Source of the DNA: an uncultured bacterium
GTDB lineage: Bacteria > DRYD01
Direction: 5' to 3'
Length of the DNA: 64,000 nt
Assembly (NCBI GenBank): GCA_937139605.1
Contig: CAKZQG010000043.1
Location: 1-64,000, forward strand
The position numbers and the translations under genes were made by a program. Positions within the stretch are counted from its first letter, which is position 1, and each line of letters starts with the position of its first letter. The notes under the pieces were generated by a model. The model saw nothing but the letters and a program-made list of their open reading frames with translations, searched no databases and was not told where the DNA came from. This document shows positions 35,587-44,180 of the stretch, piece by piece.

Positions 35587-36789
35587 ATGGAAAAAATAAA
35601 CCTACTAACAGATATAAAAAAAGTAATAGAGAGTTTTGCTTCATTAAATATAATAATTATTTTAAGAAATTCAATGATAAATATTATCCCCATTATTTTA
35701 AGTGGAAGTTTTTTCCTATTATTCTTTAGTTTATTTGATTTAAAAATATTTAAAGATTTTTATATCCTAACAATGGGAGTAATAAGCATATTTTTAAGTG
35801 TTTCAATAGGTTATAATTTTGCTTTACTTTATAATAAAGATAAAATCATATACTCTTTAATTTCTTTAGCTTCTTTTTTTGTAATACTTAACATAAACGA
35901 AATAGAAAAAAGTAGATTCATATTAATTAAAGATTTATCTGCAGATAATATGTTTTTAAGTATAATTGTTAGTTTATTTAGTTGCTATTTTTTTAGCTAT
36001 ATTTACAATATAACCGGAAACATATTTAAAACCAAAGAAATCCCAGAATATGTTAAAAACAGTTTAAATTCCATTATCCCATTTTTTTTAACTTTAATAG
36101 TTACTATTTTAATTTTCAAACATTTTAATTTAAAAGACATTTTAATTAATATATTAAAGCCATTAGATAAATTTGGAGATAGTTTAATAACTGTGATATT
36201 ATCTAATTTATTTTTACATATAATGAATTTATTTGGGATTCATGGGATATCGATAATAAATAGTGTATTATTAGCGTTATGGCAAAAATATTTAGCAATA
36301 AATGCGGAAAGCTTTGCTAATAAATCTGAATTAATCTATATAACAGCGTACCCATTTTTTCAATGGTTTATATGGATAGGAGGAGCAGGTTCTACTTTGG
36401 GATTAAATATCTTACTTTTATTTAATAAAAATGAATATTTAAGGAATATAGGAAAGACAGGGATATTACCATCTTTATTTAATATAAATGAGCCTCTGTT
36501 GTTTGGATTACCTATTGTATTTAATCCTTTTTTTTATATTCCGTTTATATTAGTTCCGATAATAAACGGAGTAATTTCATATTTTGCTTTTTATTTTAAT
36601 TTAGTTAATAAGGTATATATAGAGGTTCCGTGGTTTTTCCCTTATTTTATTGGAGCTTATCTATCAACAAATGACTACAAAGCTATAATCCTTAGCACTA
36701 TTAACTTAGTTATCTCCATAATAATATACTATCCCTTCCTAAAAGCTTATCAACAATACTTAGAAAACAATAAAAATAAAAAAATTTAG
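35587..36789 (+). CDS. PTS EIIC permease, lactose/cellobiose (CelB) type
   Basis: 400 residues, about eight to ten transmembrane segments. The C-terminal half holds the family motifs: LFGIHGISIINSVL, AYPFFQWFIWIGGAGSTLGL, GILPSLFNINEPLLFGLPIV, where the NEP motif binds the sugar. EIIC imports a beta-glucoside or chitobiose and needs EIIB and EIIA for phosphorylation. Neither lies nearby, nor do HPr or EI. The start has no Shine-Dalgarno. It converges with the pseudopilin operon (68-nt gap, no terminator seen). Confidence 0.85.
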   Translation: MEKINLLTDIKKVIESFASLNIIIILRNSMINIIPIILSGSFFLLFFSLFDLKIFKDFYILTMGVISIFLSVSIGYNFALLYNKDKIIYSLISLASFFVILNINEIEKSRFILIKDLSADNMFLSIIVSLFSCYFFSYIYNITGNIFKTKEIPEYVKNSLNSIIPFFLTLIVTILIFKHFNLKDILINILKPLDKFGDSLITVILSNLFLHIMNLFGIHGISIINSVLLALWQKYLAINAESFANKSELIYITAYPFFQWFIWIGGAGSTLGLNILLLFNKNEYLRNIGKTGILPSLFNINEPLLFGLPIVFNPFFYIPFILVPIINGVISYFAFYFNLVNKVYIEVPWFFPYFIGAYLSTNDYKAIILSTINLVISIIIYYPFLKAYQQYLENNKNKKI

Positions 36790-36857
36790 AATATTAATAA
36801 AATTTTAATGATAAAAAATTAAAAAATATTTAAGGAATATCTATTTATTTTGGGATT

Positions 36858-37382
36858 TTAAGATTCAATACTAAAAATAAAACTCTTAACTAGCCTATTT
36901 TTATAAAATATAAAAACTTTAACCCTCATAATGTTAGGATTATTATTAGGATCATATTTCCAAACGCAAACCCTATATGAAAAATTATTATTAACAAAAT
37001 TATTTGTTAAGCTATTTAAATTAGCGTTATTCCTAAGAATATCATTAAGATTATTAGGAATAGAAACTACTCCTAAATCGTAAGTAGTAGCAGGTAAAGT
37101 AGTAGGAAAATTAGCACTATTATCATTTGGTGGTTGAACACTAGAAAAATTTCCTATACCAACATTAGTAACAATTGTTAAGGCATGCCTAACAGCAGAA
37201 TTAGCAACAAACTCAGCCTCAGTTAAAACATAAGTATTCCTAGAGATAGCATTAGATACATTGACCCTATAAGTCAAAGCCCCAAATAAAACAAACAAGA
37301 TTAATATTATAAATAAAAAAATAATTAACGCTACCCCTTTTGTAGATCTTTGCTTTTTAATTTTCTTAAGCACTATATCCAT
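36858..37382 (-). CDS. PilX-like minor pseudopilin/membrane protein
   Basis: 174 residues. A short basic leader (KKIKKQRSTKGVALIIFLFIILILFVLF: residues about 7-35) carries the G-V-A-L-I hydrophobic start typical of PilX proteins, which lack the usual Glu5. The rest is a small globular domain with AEFVANSAVRHALT helix residues, as in PilX/GspK. It is the last gene of the five-gene pilus operon. It probably caps or primes the pilus together with the other minor pilins. Confidence 0.75.
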   Translation of the reverse strand: MDIVLKKIKKQRSTKGVALIIFLFIILILFVLFGALTYRVNVSNAISRNTYVLTEAEFVANSAVRHALTIVTNVGIGNFSSVQPPNDNSANFPTTLPATTYDLGVVSIPNNLNDILRNNANLNSLTNNFVNNNFSYRVCVWKYDPNNNPNIMRVKVFIFYKNRLVKSFIFSIES

Positions 37383-37439
37383 AAAAACTTTCCTCCCTTA
37401 AAAAATGCTATAAATTATTCATAATTATTCATATAGGAT

Positions 37440-38537
37440 TCATATAGAAGGATTAACTATATTTTTTAACGTTACAACTCTATATAACATATATCTTTTA
37501 AATCCATCATTTCCAGCATTTGTTAAAGGATTTCTATCCAATCCTATTAGATTTCTTATATTAGATCTTAAAACTATTGTATATCTTATCATAGCAACTT
37601 TATCTTCTAAACTATTAGGAATAGAATCTCTCCAAACAGGCTCTCCATTATCTAAATCCACTTGATTATCATTATTTTCATCTAATGCAACTTGTATATT
37701 AAAACTCTCAACATTTGATAACAAAACAACTGAACTAATAGGATTATCTGTCCTAAAATTATAAACCTCCCTTATCAAGTTATTATTAGCATCTATATAA
37801 TAACTCATTTTATAAATTTCCTTAGGTTTCATAACTCTAATATTATTGGATGGCAAATAATTTATTATATCTTTATTTAGATTTCCACCATAAAACGATA
37901 AAGGTCTATGTTGTAAATGATTAGCATTATATTGAACTTTAGTGATATAAAATAATACTCCCACCCAATTTCCATTAGCATCTGGAGCATAAGCTATAAC
38001 ATAATAAGGCTGAACTCCATTATTATTAGGATTATTTCCTTGCATATTAGGATCAGGCCACATAGCTTGAAAACTAGGATCACTCATATTAACTACCGAA
38101 GGATCCACATCTATTTCTGCAGAATTACCGCCTCCTAAAGCAGTAGCAGAACCTATATATGCTAAATTATTTTCCTGAATATCGAAATAATAAAAACTAA
38201 TAGTATCCTTATCATTATTATTAGTTAACTTAATTTTTCTTACATCAGATGCAATATTATTATTAATAACTTGTCCATTTTGATCTACATAATAAAAGCT
38301 ACTTAAAACTACTCCATCTTGAAGTGCTGTATAACCAGCGTTTCCAAAATCGTAATCCATAACAGCTAGCGCTGAATTTATTTTCATCTGAAAAATAGAA
38401 ATCTGATCAATAGTTTTCGATGATTTTTGGTAATATATTATAATCTGTATTAAAAATAAAACAATTAAAGATAACAAGGTAGAATATATTAAAATTTCTA
38501 TTAAAGAGAACGCACTTTTTTTATATGTTTTTTTCAT
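37440..38537 (-). CDS. PilW-like minor pseudopilin
   Basis: 365 residues. A prepilin leader ends at KKSA with cleavage before FSLIEILIYSTLL (type IV N-methylated helix with Glu5). A large C-terminal domain includes LTNNNDKDTISFYYF and ends in a strand LYRVVTLKNIV. The size and position match PilW/GspJ. A loop of acidic-Asn residues (LDENNDNQVDLDNGEP) looks like a calcium site. It lies between the GspH-like and PilX-like genes; the site for ribosome binding is AGGAGG. Confidence 0.85.
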   Translation of the reverse strand: MKKTYKKSAFSLIEILIYSTLLSLIVLFLIQIIIYYQKSSKTIDQISIFQMKINSALAVMDYDFGNAGYTALQDGVVLSSFYYVDQNGQVINNNIASDVRKIKLTNNNDKDTISFYYFDIQENNLAYIGSATALGGGNSAEIDVDPSVVNMSDPSFQAMWPDPNMQGNNPNNNGVQPYYVIAYAPDANGNWVGVLFYITKVQYNANHLQHRPLSFYGGNLNKDIINYLPSNNIRVMKPKEIYKMSYYIDANNNLIREVYNFRTDNPISSVVLLSNVESFNIQVALDENNDNQVDLDNGEPVWRDSIPNSLEDKVAMIRYTIVLRSNIRNLIGLDRNPLTNAGNDGFKRYMLYRVVTLKNIVNPSI

Positions 38538-38584
38538 ACCATTCTATCCTCCTTTAATTTATTTAATTTATTTAATTTATTTAA

Positions 38585-39139
38585 TTAATTTCTAATTTTC
38601 CTTATATTAATATCCCCACCAGGATTTAAAGTTATAGAATATCTATAGCTAACTCTAGTATTAATTAGATTAATAGTTATTAAGTTAAACTGATTATTAT
38701 TGGGAAGAATAACAAAACCTAAACTATTAAATTTAAAAATAATAACATTAGGATTAAAAGTATTAATAATCTGATTAATTGAAGGAAAAGATATAATAAT
38801 ATTTTGAATAGAGCTATTTCTATTATTAAAATCATTGAATATATTTCTAGAGTCTATAACTACTGGATCATTATTATCAAAAGAATTACTTCTATTAGCA
38901 TCGATAAATATTAAAAAATTTCTATTATCTAAAGCAATAAATCCTACTTCATAGAGATTAATTATAGCCGCTGTTTTAGCTCTATACAAAGCATTATAAA
39001 GCCCATTGCTCCAACTATCAAACTTAACATTCTCAGGAAAAAAAAGAGGAGTAGCTATAGTAACTAAAATAACAAACACACTAATTACTATTACTAACTC
39101 CACTAAAGAAAATCCTTTCTTAGACTTTATAAGCTCCAT
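38585..39139 (-). CDS. GspH/FimT-like minor pseudopilin
   Basis: 184 residues. The leader ends KSKKG, followed by FSLVELVIVISVFVILVTIA, the standard type IV pilin N-terminal helix with Glu5. FDSWSNGLYNALYRAKTAAI and the short beta domain after it match GspH/FimT. FLIFIDANRSNSFDNNDPVV is the conserved 'D-x-x-x-x-D' loop of FimT, and the chain ends in a typical LNPGGDI strand. It is part of the tip complex that starts pilus assembly. Confidence 0.88.
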   Translation of the reverse strand: MELIKSKKGFSLVELVIVISVFVILVTIATPLFFPENVKFDSWSNGLYNALYRAKTAAIINLYEVGFIALDNRNFLIFIDANRSNSFDNNDPVVIDSRNIFNDFNNRNSSIQNIIISFPSINQIINTFNPNVIIFKFNSLGFVILPNNNQFNLITINLINTRVSYRYSITLNPGGDINIRKIRN

Positions 39140-39175
39140 ATTCCCTCCTTAATGATATTAATTTTAATTATAAAA

Positions 39176-39583
39176 TTATATAAAACTTTCTAACTTAACT
39201 TCTAAATTTCTATTACCTGTTCTAATTCTTGGGCTCTGAACCCTTATTGTTAATTTTCTTAAACCTAAATTAGTAGTATAATTTCCATTATCTTGAATAG
39301 AAATATTAACTATATAAGAAAGATTCCCAACATTATGATTAAAATTTCTAGTTCCTGTGCTTTGCCCTCTTGGAAAATATGAATATATTTCCATATAACT
39401 TTTAGCAATACTTAAGCAGTTTAAGTATTCTGTTTGTCTATAAGTAGATACTACTAAATTAGTTAAGCCCTCTATAACTAAAAACAAAGTACCTACTGAT
39501 AAAGCCACAACAACCAATATCTCAATTAAAGTTATTCCCTTCCTATTTTTTGTTTTTATTTCATTTATTTTATTTAATATCAT
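39176..39583 (-). CDS. PilV/GspI-like minor pseudopilin
   Basis: 135 residues. The leader ends KNRKG, then ITLIEILVVVALSVGTLFLV, a prepilin-peptidase site with Glu5. The small C-terminal domain (YRQTEYLNCLSIAKSYMEIY, then short beta strands) matches PilV/GspI. Its ATG lies 2 nt after the stop codon of the FG-GAP gene, so the two are tightly coupled. Confidence 0.85.
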   Translation of the reverse strand: MILNKINEIKTKNRKGITLIEILVVVALSVGTLFLVIEGLTNLVVSTYRQTEYLNCLSIAKSYMEIYSYFPRGQSTGTRNFNHNVGNLSYIVNISIQDNGNYTTNLGLRKLTIRVQSPRIRTGNRNLEVKLESFI

Positions 39584-39585
39584 TA

Positions 39586-41841
39586 TTACCTTACCTCTTT
39601 CCAGTTAGTTATTCTTATAGATCTTGGAGTAGAAATATAACTTAAATTTATTCCATTAATATTAATAGTATTAGTTAAAGCAGTAATTGAATTACCAGTT
39701 AAATCATTAGTAGTAGTAGTTCTCATAGAAGCCGGAACTATTATTTCAATTTTATAAGCTAAGGAAGCTCCTTTCATTTTAGGAGTACCTGTATTTTGCC
39801 AAACACCATTATTAATTCTGTATTGAACAAAATTAGAATTAGAAGGCCAAAAATTAAATTCTACTATCAAAGAGCCAGGCATTGGATTAGTTAATTGATT
39901 AGTAGAAACCCAAACAGGATTTCCTCCATTAAAACTATTAGCCATATATATTTTTAAATCATAACCATTAGAGTTTCCATTAATTGTTAAAGTAGCTTGT
40001 TTAATATAAAATCTTCCTCTATTGTAATTATAAGCATCCTGATCACTACCAACTAATGATATAAAATCCTTAGATTCCAAAATAAATCTATCAGCATTAA
40101 TATAATTATTCCCTAATTGTTCAAAAGTAAATAAAGTTCGCGAATGATTACCATCAGTAGCAACTATATCAAAAGCACTAGGATTAGATAAATTCATAAT
40201 AGATAGCCCATCAAAATCTGCATTTAGATTATCATTAGTTAATGCATATTGTCCTAAGAAATAACCTTTAAATTTTACATTGGTATTGCTTCCTTGATTA
40301 ACTGAAGAATTAATAAAAGTATAAATCCTACCCCCAGGTTTAGATAAAACAACATTATTCCTATCTTTAAACATAATAGAGTAATTACTCATATTAGAAG
40401 GAGAATAATTCCAATTATCAGTAGTTATAGATATATCTAATCTTCCATCGCGATTAAAATCAACTAATGTTATATTATTAGCAGCACCAACATACTCCGG
40501 ATTGGGTGGGTTATTTGGATTACTTGAATTTACTTGAGTATTAGGGCCCTTATAATCCATACTTTCTACTACATTAGTATTCCTACTTGGATTATTCTGA
40601 TTATTTTTTGTATATAATGATATAACATTTTGTCCATTACTTAAAAACGGAGAATTATTATTAGTATTGGGAGTAGAATTAGGATTAAAATTAGGATTAC
40701 CTTTAAATATTTTAATATCAGGACTATCAGTATTAGCTACAACTAAATCAATTGTTCCATCATTATCTATATCCCCTAAATCTATTACCAAATTACCCTT
40801 TTTGCCATTATTAAAACCAGTTGATAAACCTGTTTGATTTGAAGTCATTATTTTTATAGGATTTCCAAAAGTTATAGTATTAGATCCTGGAGTAGTTGTA
40901 TTAGGAACATACCATATATTCCCATCTGCTCCCGCTATTATAATATCTTCTCTATTATCATTATTAAAGTCAATAGGAACTCTTCTTACGTTTCCATCTT
41001 GAACAATAAGAGCACGTGATTTCACAGCATCCGAAGTCCATTGAACATAAACTCGATCCCAAGTAGTCCCAGTAGAACTACCAGGAGTTATAGTATTAAT
41101 TTGATTAAAACTAAGATTACCTATATTATCTATTCTCCCACTTATACTATAAGCTCCCTCTATTTTTGAATAAGTATTATCAGGTTCATTAGAACCTATA
41201 ACAAAAATATCAGGAATATTATCATTATTAAAATCTCCAATAGTAGCTGCATTAAAATTATGATTTATCCCACTATTTGTATAATCTGCTATCTGAATTA
41301 CATTAATATTGCTCCCCTGCTTTACTATTTTATTTATTTTTCTATTAAAAGTAATCCCTATACCAAATGAAGGGGTTAAAGTTGAATCCCATAACACTAT
41401 AGCATTATAATTCCCTCCGGGATTAATTAAAGAAGGAGCACTAAAATTAAAGTCAGTTACCACTTGAGAAAATTGCAAAGAATACCAAGTTCCATTTGAT
41501 CTTACAAACCAAACATTAGGAACTCTATTTGAATTCAATATAGCATATGCATCCCTTAGCAAACTATTATTAAATACATTATACGGGTAAATAATGTTAT
41601 TAGTTGCTCCACTTGGTAAATTTATATTAGCTCCAATAATATCATTAACTCCTAAAAAATTAGAGTAATTACTTAAATAATTAGTGGGTATTGTATTAAC
41701 GTAGCTAGAAAAATTAGAATTTAAGAAACCAGGGGCATCTTTTACAGCATCAACTCCTGCTAAGGAAAATCTAAAAAAAATCGCAATAACTAAAATCATA
41801 AATATAGATAGTATGTAGAACCTCAAGATAAAATTTTTCAT
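39586..41841 (-). CDS. Large exported FG-GAP/VCBS-repeat protein in PilY1 position
   Basis: 751 residues with a signal peptide (cut near LAGV). At least four FG-GAP-type calcium loops are visible: IGDFNNDNIPDIFVIG, IDFNNDNREDIIIAG, LGDIDNDGTIDLVVA and VDFNRDGRLDISI. They are spread over about residues 190-480 and would form a beta-propeller. The last 200 residues are another beta domain (LKIYMANSFNGGNPVW). It heads the minor pilin operon, the place where PilY1-type tip adhesins are found. By position it may be the pilus-tip subunit, though it is smaller than PilY1 and lacks the known PilY1 C-terminal fold. A GGAGGG site precedes the start. Confidence 0.75.
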   Translation of the reverse strand: MKNFILRFYILSIFMILVIAIFFRFSLAGVDAVKDAPGFLNSNFSSYVNTIPTNYLSNYSNFLGVNDIIGANINLPSGATNNIIYPYNVFNNSLLRDAYAILNSNRVPNVWFVRSNGTWYSLQFSQVVTDFNFSAPSLINPGGNYNAIVLWDSTLTPSFGIGITFNRKINKIVKQGSNINVIQIADYTNSGINHNFNAATIGDFNNDNIPDIFVIGSNEPDNTYSKIEGAYSISGRIDNIGNLSFNQINTITPGSSTGTTWDRVYVQWTSDAVKSRALIVQDGNVRRVPIDFNNDNREDIIIAGADGNIWYVPNTTTPGSNTITFGNPIKIMTSNQTGLSTGFNNGKKGNLVIDLGDIDNDGTIDLVVANTDSPDIKIFKGNPNFNPNSTPNTNNNSPFLSNGQNVISLYTKNNQNNPSRNTNVVESMDYKGPNTQVNSSNPNNPPNPEYVGAANNITLVDFNRDGRLDISITTDNWNYSPSNMSNYSIMFKDRNNVVLSKPGGRIYTFINSSVNQGSNTNVKFKGYFLGQYALTNDNLNADFDGLSIMNLSNPSAFDIVATDGNHSRTLFTFEQLGNNYINADRFILESKDFISLVGSDQDAYNYNRGRFYIKQATLTINGNSNGYDLKIYMANSFNGGNPVWVSTNQLTNPMPGSLIVEFNFWPSNSNFVQYRINNGVWQNTGTPKMKGASLAYKIEIIVPASMRTTTTNDLTGNSITALTNTININGINLSYISTPRSIRITNWKEVR

Positions 41842-41889
41842 AATATTTTTTCCCTCCTTAATTATTAATTATAAATATTCTCACTTATA

Positions 41890-41936
41890 ATTATAATAAT
41901 TTTTTTTAAAAAGTCAAGTATTTAGTGGGGGGGGGG
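41890..41936 (-). promoter_or_regulatory. Pilus operon promoter flanked by a G10 tract
   Basis: On the minus strand TTGACT (41912-41917), 16 bp, TATAAT (41890-41895), about 50 nt before the first start codon. Directly upstream of the -35 lies a run of ten G's on the plus strand (41927-41936), an extreme composition for this genome. A length change there would alter -35 context. Confidence 0.75.
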
Positions 41937-42014
41937 AATTGTAAAATGTTTGTTAAATTTATTAAATTATTTTCAAAATTATTAATTAATTAAAATATTT
42001 TTGTAAAAAAATTG

Positions 42015-42413
42015 TTAAAAATAAATAATTAACAAAGAATTAGCAACTGTTAAATCCCTTTCATGTGAAATACTTACTTTAACTATAAAATCTTTAACAT
42101 CCTTACTAAAAAAATTTGATAATTTAACTAAAATATAATCTTTATTAACAAAATCTACAGAATTATTTAAAATCGAGATAGAATTAAAATTAATCTTAAA
42201 AGATAAGGCTTTAATGATAGCTTCTTTAGCAGCAAACCTACCCGCTAAAAACTCTACCCTTCTTTTATAATTAAATATCTTACTATATCTTTCAATTTCA
42301 AAAATACTTAAAACCCTTTTAATAAATCTAAAATTATAAATATTTTTTGATATTCTTTTATTATAAACAATATCTATCCCTGTATTAATAAAGAAGTGAT
42401 CATTAAATAACAT
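42015..42413 (-). CDS. acpS: Holo-[acyl-carrier-protein] synthase
   Basis: 132 residues of the AcpS type. NTGIDIVYNKRISK near the N-terminus (metal-binding Asp at 14), RVLSIFEIERY, EFLAGRFAAKEAIIKAL (Glu at 64) and the C-terminal VSISHERDLTVA are all present. It transfers the phosphopantetheine arm from CoA to acyl carrier protein. It lies 6 nt after fliF and shares its transcript. The ATG overlaps no neighbour; the 173-nt spacer to the pilus operon carries the pilus promoter. Confidence 0.95.
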   Translation of the reverse strand: MLFNDHFFINTGIDIVYNKRISKNIYNFRFIKRVLSIFEIERYSKIFNYKRRVEFLAGRFAAKEAIIKALSFKINFNSISILNNSVDFVNKDYILVKLSNFFSKDVKDFIVKVSISHERDLTVANSLLIIYF

Positions 42414-42419
42414 TAATTA

Positions 42420-44045
42420 TTATTTATTTTCATCAACCCAAGTTTTTTTAAGGATTTCAGCGATTTCATTAGGATTAGATTTAGCAACCTGCTCTATTTC
42501 AGTAACTAATGTTTTAAATTCCACATTTTCTTGAGTAGCTTCAGATTTATTTCCCAACTTATCAGTAGTTAAATCCACAACAGTATTAGAAGTGACTTCT
42601 TCTTTTTGAGAGTAATTAGGAGCTATATTAATAGCCATTCTATCATAACTTAGTTTATTTTGCTTAAATAAGAAAACCCCCAATACTCCCAAAGCCCCTA
42701 TAGCTGCTACAGATGCTAAAAATATAACTAAAGATTGTATAGGGAACGAATTAGATTTAACAGGAACAGCTGGAGGAGCTACTACTACAGGATTAGAAAC
42801 TTGATTAGTACTATTAGCAAAGAACGGTAAATTAACTACAGCTATACTGTCCCCTCTTTCCTCTTTTAATCCAATGGCATTTTTAATATATTGTTGTACT
42901 TGAGCTTTAGTAGAATCAGATACATTATTTAAAGCCACTGCTACAGTTATTCTCTTTATAGAAGACCCGGGGTTTTTAACTACTTCAGTAACTACTTGAT
43001 CCACTTTTTGATTAACAATAGTTTGTTGTTGAATTTCACTAGCATTTTCTTTATTTTTATCTAAAGCTCCACCTTCATATTGTTTTGTTTTTTTAGTTTC
43101 TTGTTTAGATAAAACCTTAGAATTAGGATCATCAGGAAGCCCATATTGTTCTCGATATATCTTGATCCTATCCCAATCCAGTTCAACATCAACATTAACA
43201 GTATAATTCCCTACCCCTAATATTTGATCTAATGATTGAGTTAATTTAGAAACATACATATTTTCTACTTTTTGCTTAATTCCAAAGGTATCTTCCACAG
43301 GGTTAACTGCATTAGGGTTTAATATCCTTCCATTAACTACTAAAGATATATTATTAGAATCTAAACCTTCTACAGAATTAGCAACAGTTTGAATAATAGC
43401 ACTCGCTTCTTCATTAGATAAGGATTTTGCGGGAAAAGTATTTAAAATAATAGACGCCTTAACAGGTTCCTTAGTTTCAGATAAGGGATCGTTCTTAGGA
43501 ATAGCTAAGGAAACATTAACATTACTAATTTTATCTGGATAAAACTCCTTTATTTTAGTAGATAATGCATATTCTGTAGATTGTTTTATATAGTTTTCCC
43601 AAGCTTCCTTAGTGGTACCTGGCGGAGGAGCTTTTAACTCAGGAGCAACATTAGGTTTTATAAACCCTTGCTTTACTACATCAGTATAAACCCTATTATG
43701 ATACTTAGGATGAATATAAACTTGCCCTAAAGCATCATCTATCCTATATTCTTTTATACCATTATTTTCTAAGTAATTTTTAACGTTAGCTAACTGAGCT
43801 TTATCCAATTTACCCCCAGGATAAAGCGGAATATACTCATTAGATTTAGAATACAAAAATATAGTAATACCAATAGCAATAATTAAGATAATAACAACAG
43901 CAATAATAGCTTTTTGAGTATTATTGAGATTTTTTAAAGTTTCAAATAATTGATTAGGTGAAGCTGTAGGAGAAGCCGCTCCTGCTTGAGTTAATCTAGT
44001 ATTAGTAGGTCGCGTTGGTCTAGTAGAACCAGGTCTAACTGTCAC
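42420..44045 (-). CDS. fliF: Flagellar MS-ring protein FliF
   Basis: 541 residues. A Thr/Pro-rich N-terminus (about 30 residues) is followed by the first membrane helix (about 43-65). The YscJ/FliF ring-building domains contain EYIPLYPGGKLDKAQLANV, EYRIDDALGQVYI, VNVSLAIPKNDPLS, KASIILNTF, NISLVVNGR and VDQVVTEVVKNPGSSIKRIT. A second helix lies at about 447-470, and the cytoplasmic tail ends without an obvious FliG-binding helix motif. FliF forms the membrane ring that seeds the flagellum. No fliG, fliE or flgB genes are nearby, so it is split from the usual cluster. Confidence 0.88.
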   Translation of the reverse strand: MTVRPGSTRPTRPTNTRLTQAGAASPTASPNQLFETLKNLNNTQKAIIAVVIILIIAIGITIFLYSKSNEYIPLYPGGKLDKAQLANVKNYLENNGIKEYRIDDALGQVYIHPKYHNRVYTDVVKQGFIKPNVAPELKAPPPGTTKEAWENYIKQSTEYALSTKIKEFYPDKISNVNVSLAIPKNDPLSETKEPVKASIILNTFPAKSLSNEEASAIIQTVANSVEGLDSNNISLVVNGRILNPNAVNPVEDTFGIKQKVENMYVSKLTQSLDQILGVGNYTVNVDVELDWDRIKIYREQYGLPDDPNSKVLSKQETKKTKQYEGGALDKNKENASEIQQQTIVNQKVDQVVTEVVKNPGSSIKRITVAVALNNVSDSTKAQVQQYIKNAIGLKEERGDSIAVVNLPFFANSTNQVSNPVVVAPPAVPVKSNSFPIQSLVIFLASVAAIGALGVLGVFLFKQNKLSYDRMAINIAPNYSQKEEVTSNTVVDLTTDKLGNKSEATQENVEFKTLVTEIEQVAKSNPNEIAEILKKTWVDENK

Positions 44046-44180
44046 AAACTATCCCCCCTTTATATCTTTAATCCTATTATATATTTTAAATAAAAATTAA
44101 AAAATCCCCTATAAAATATTAAAAAATTAACATCTTTTTTACAAAAAATAATTTAAATTTTTAAATTATTAAATTTCAAA

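Noticed and set aside
36790-36857. Terminator between the EIIC gene and the pilus operon
   Set aside because: The convergent 68-nt spacer has no hairpin; only A/T-rich sequence.
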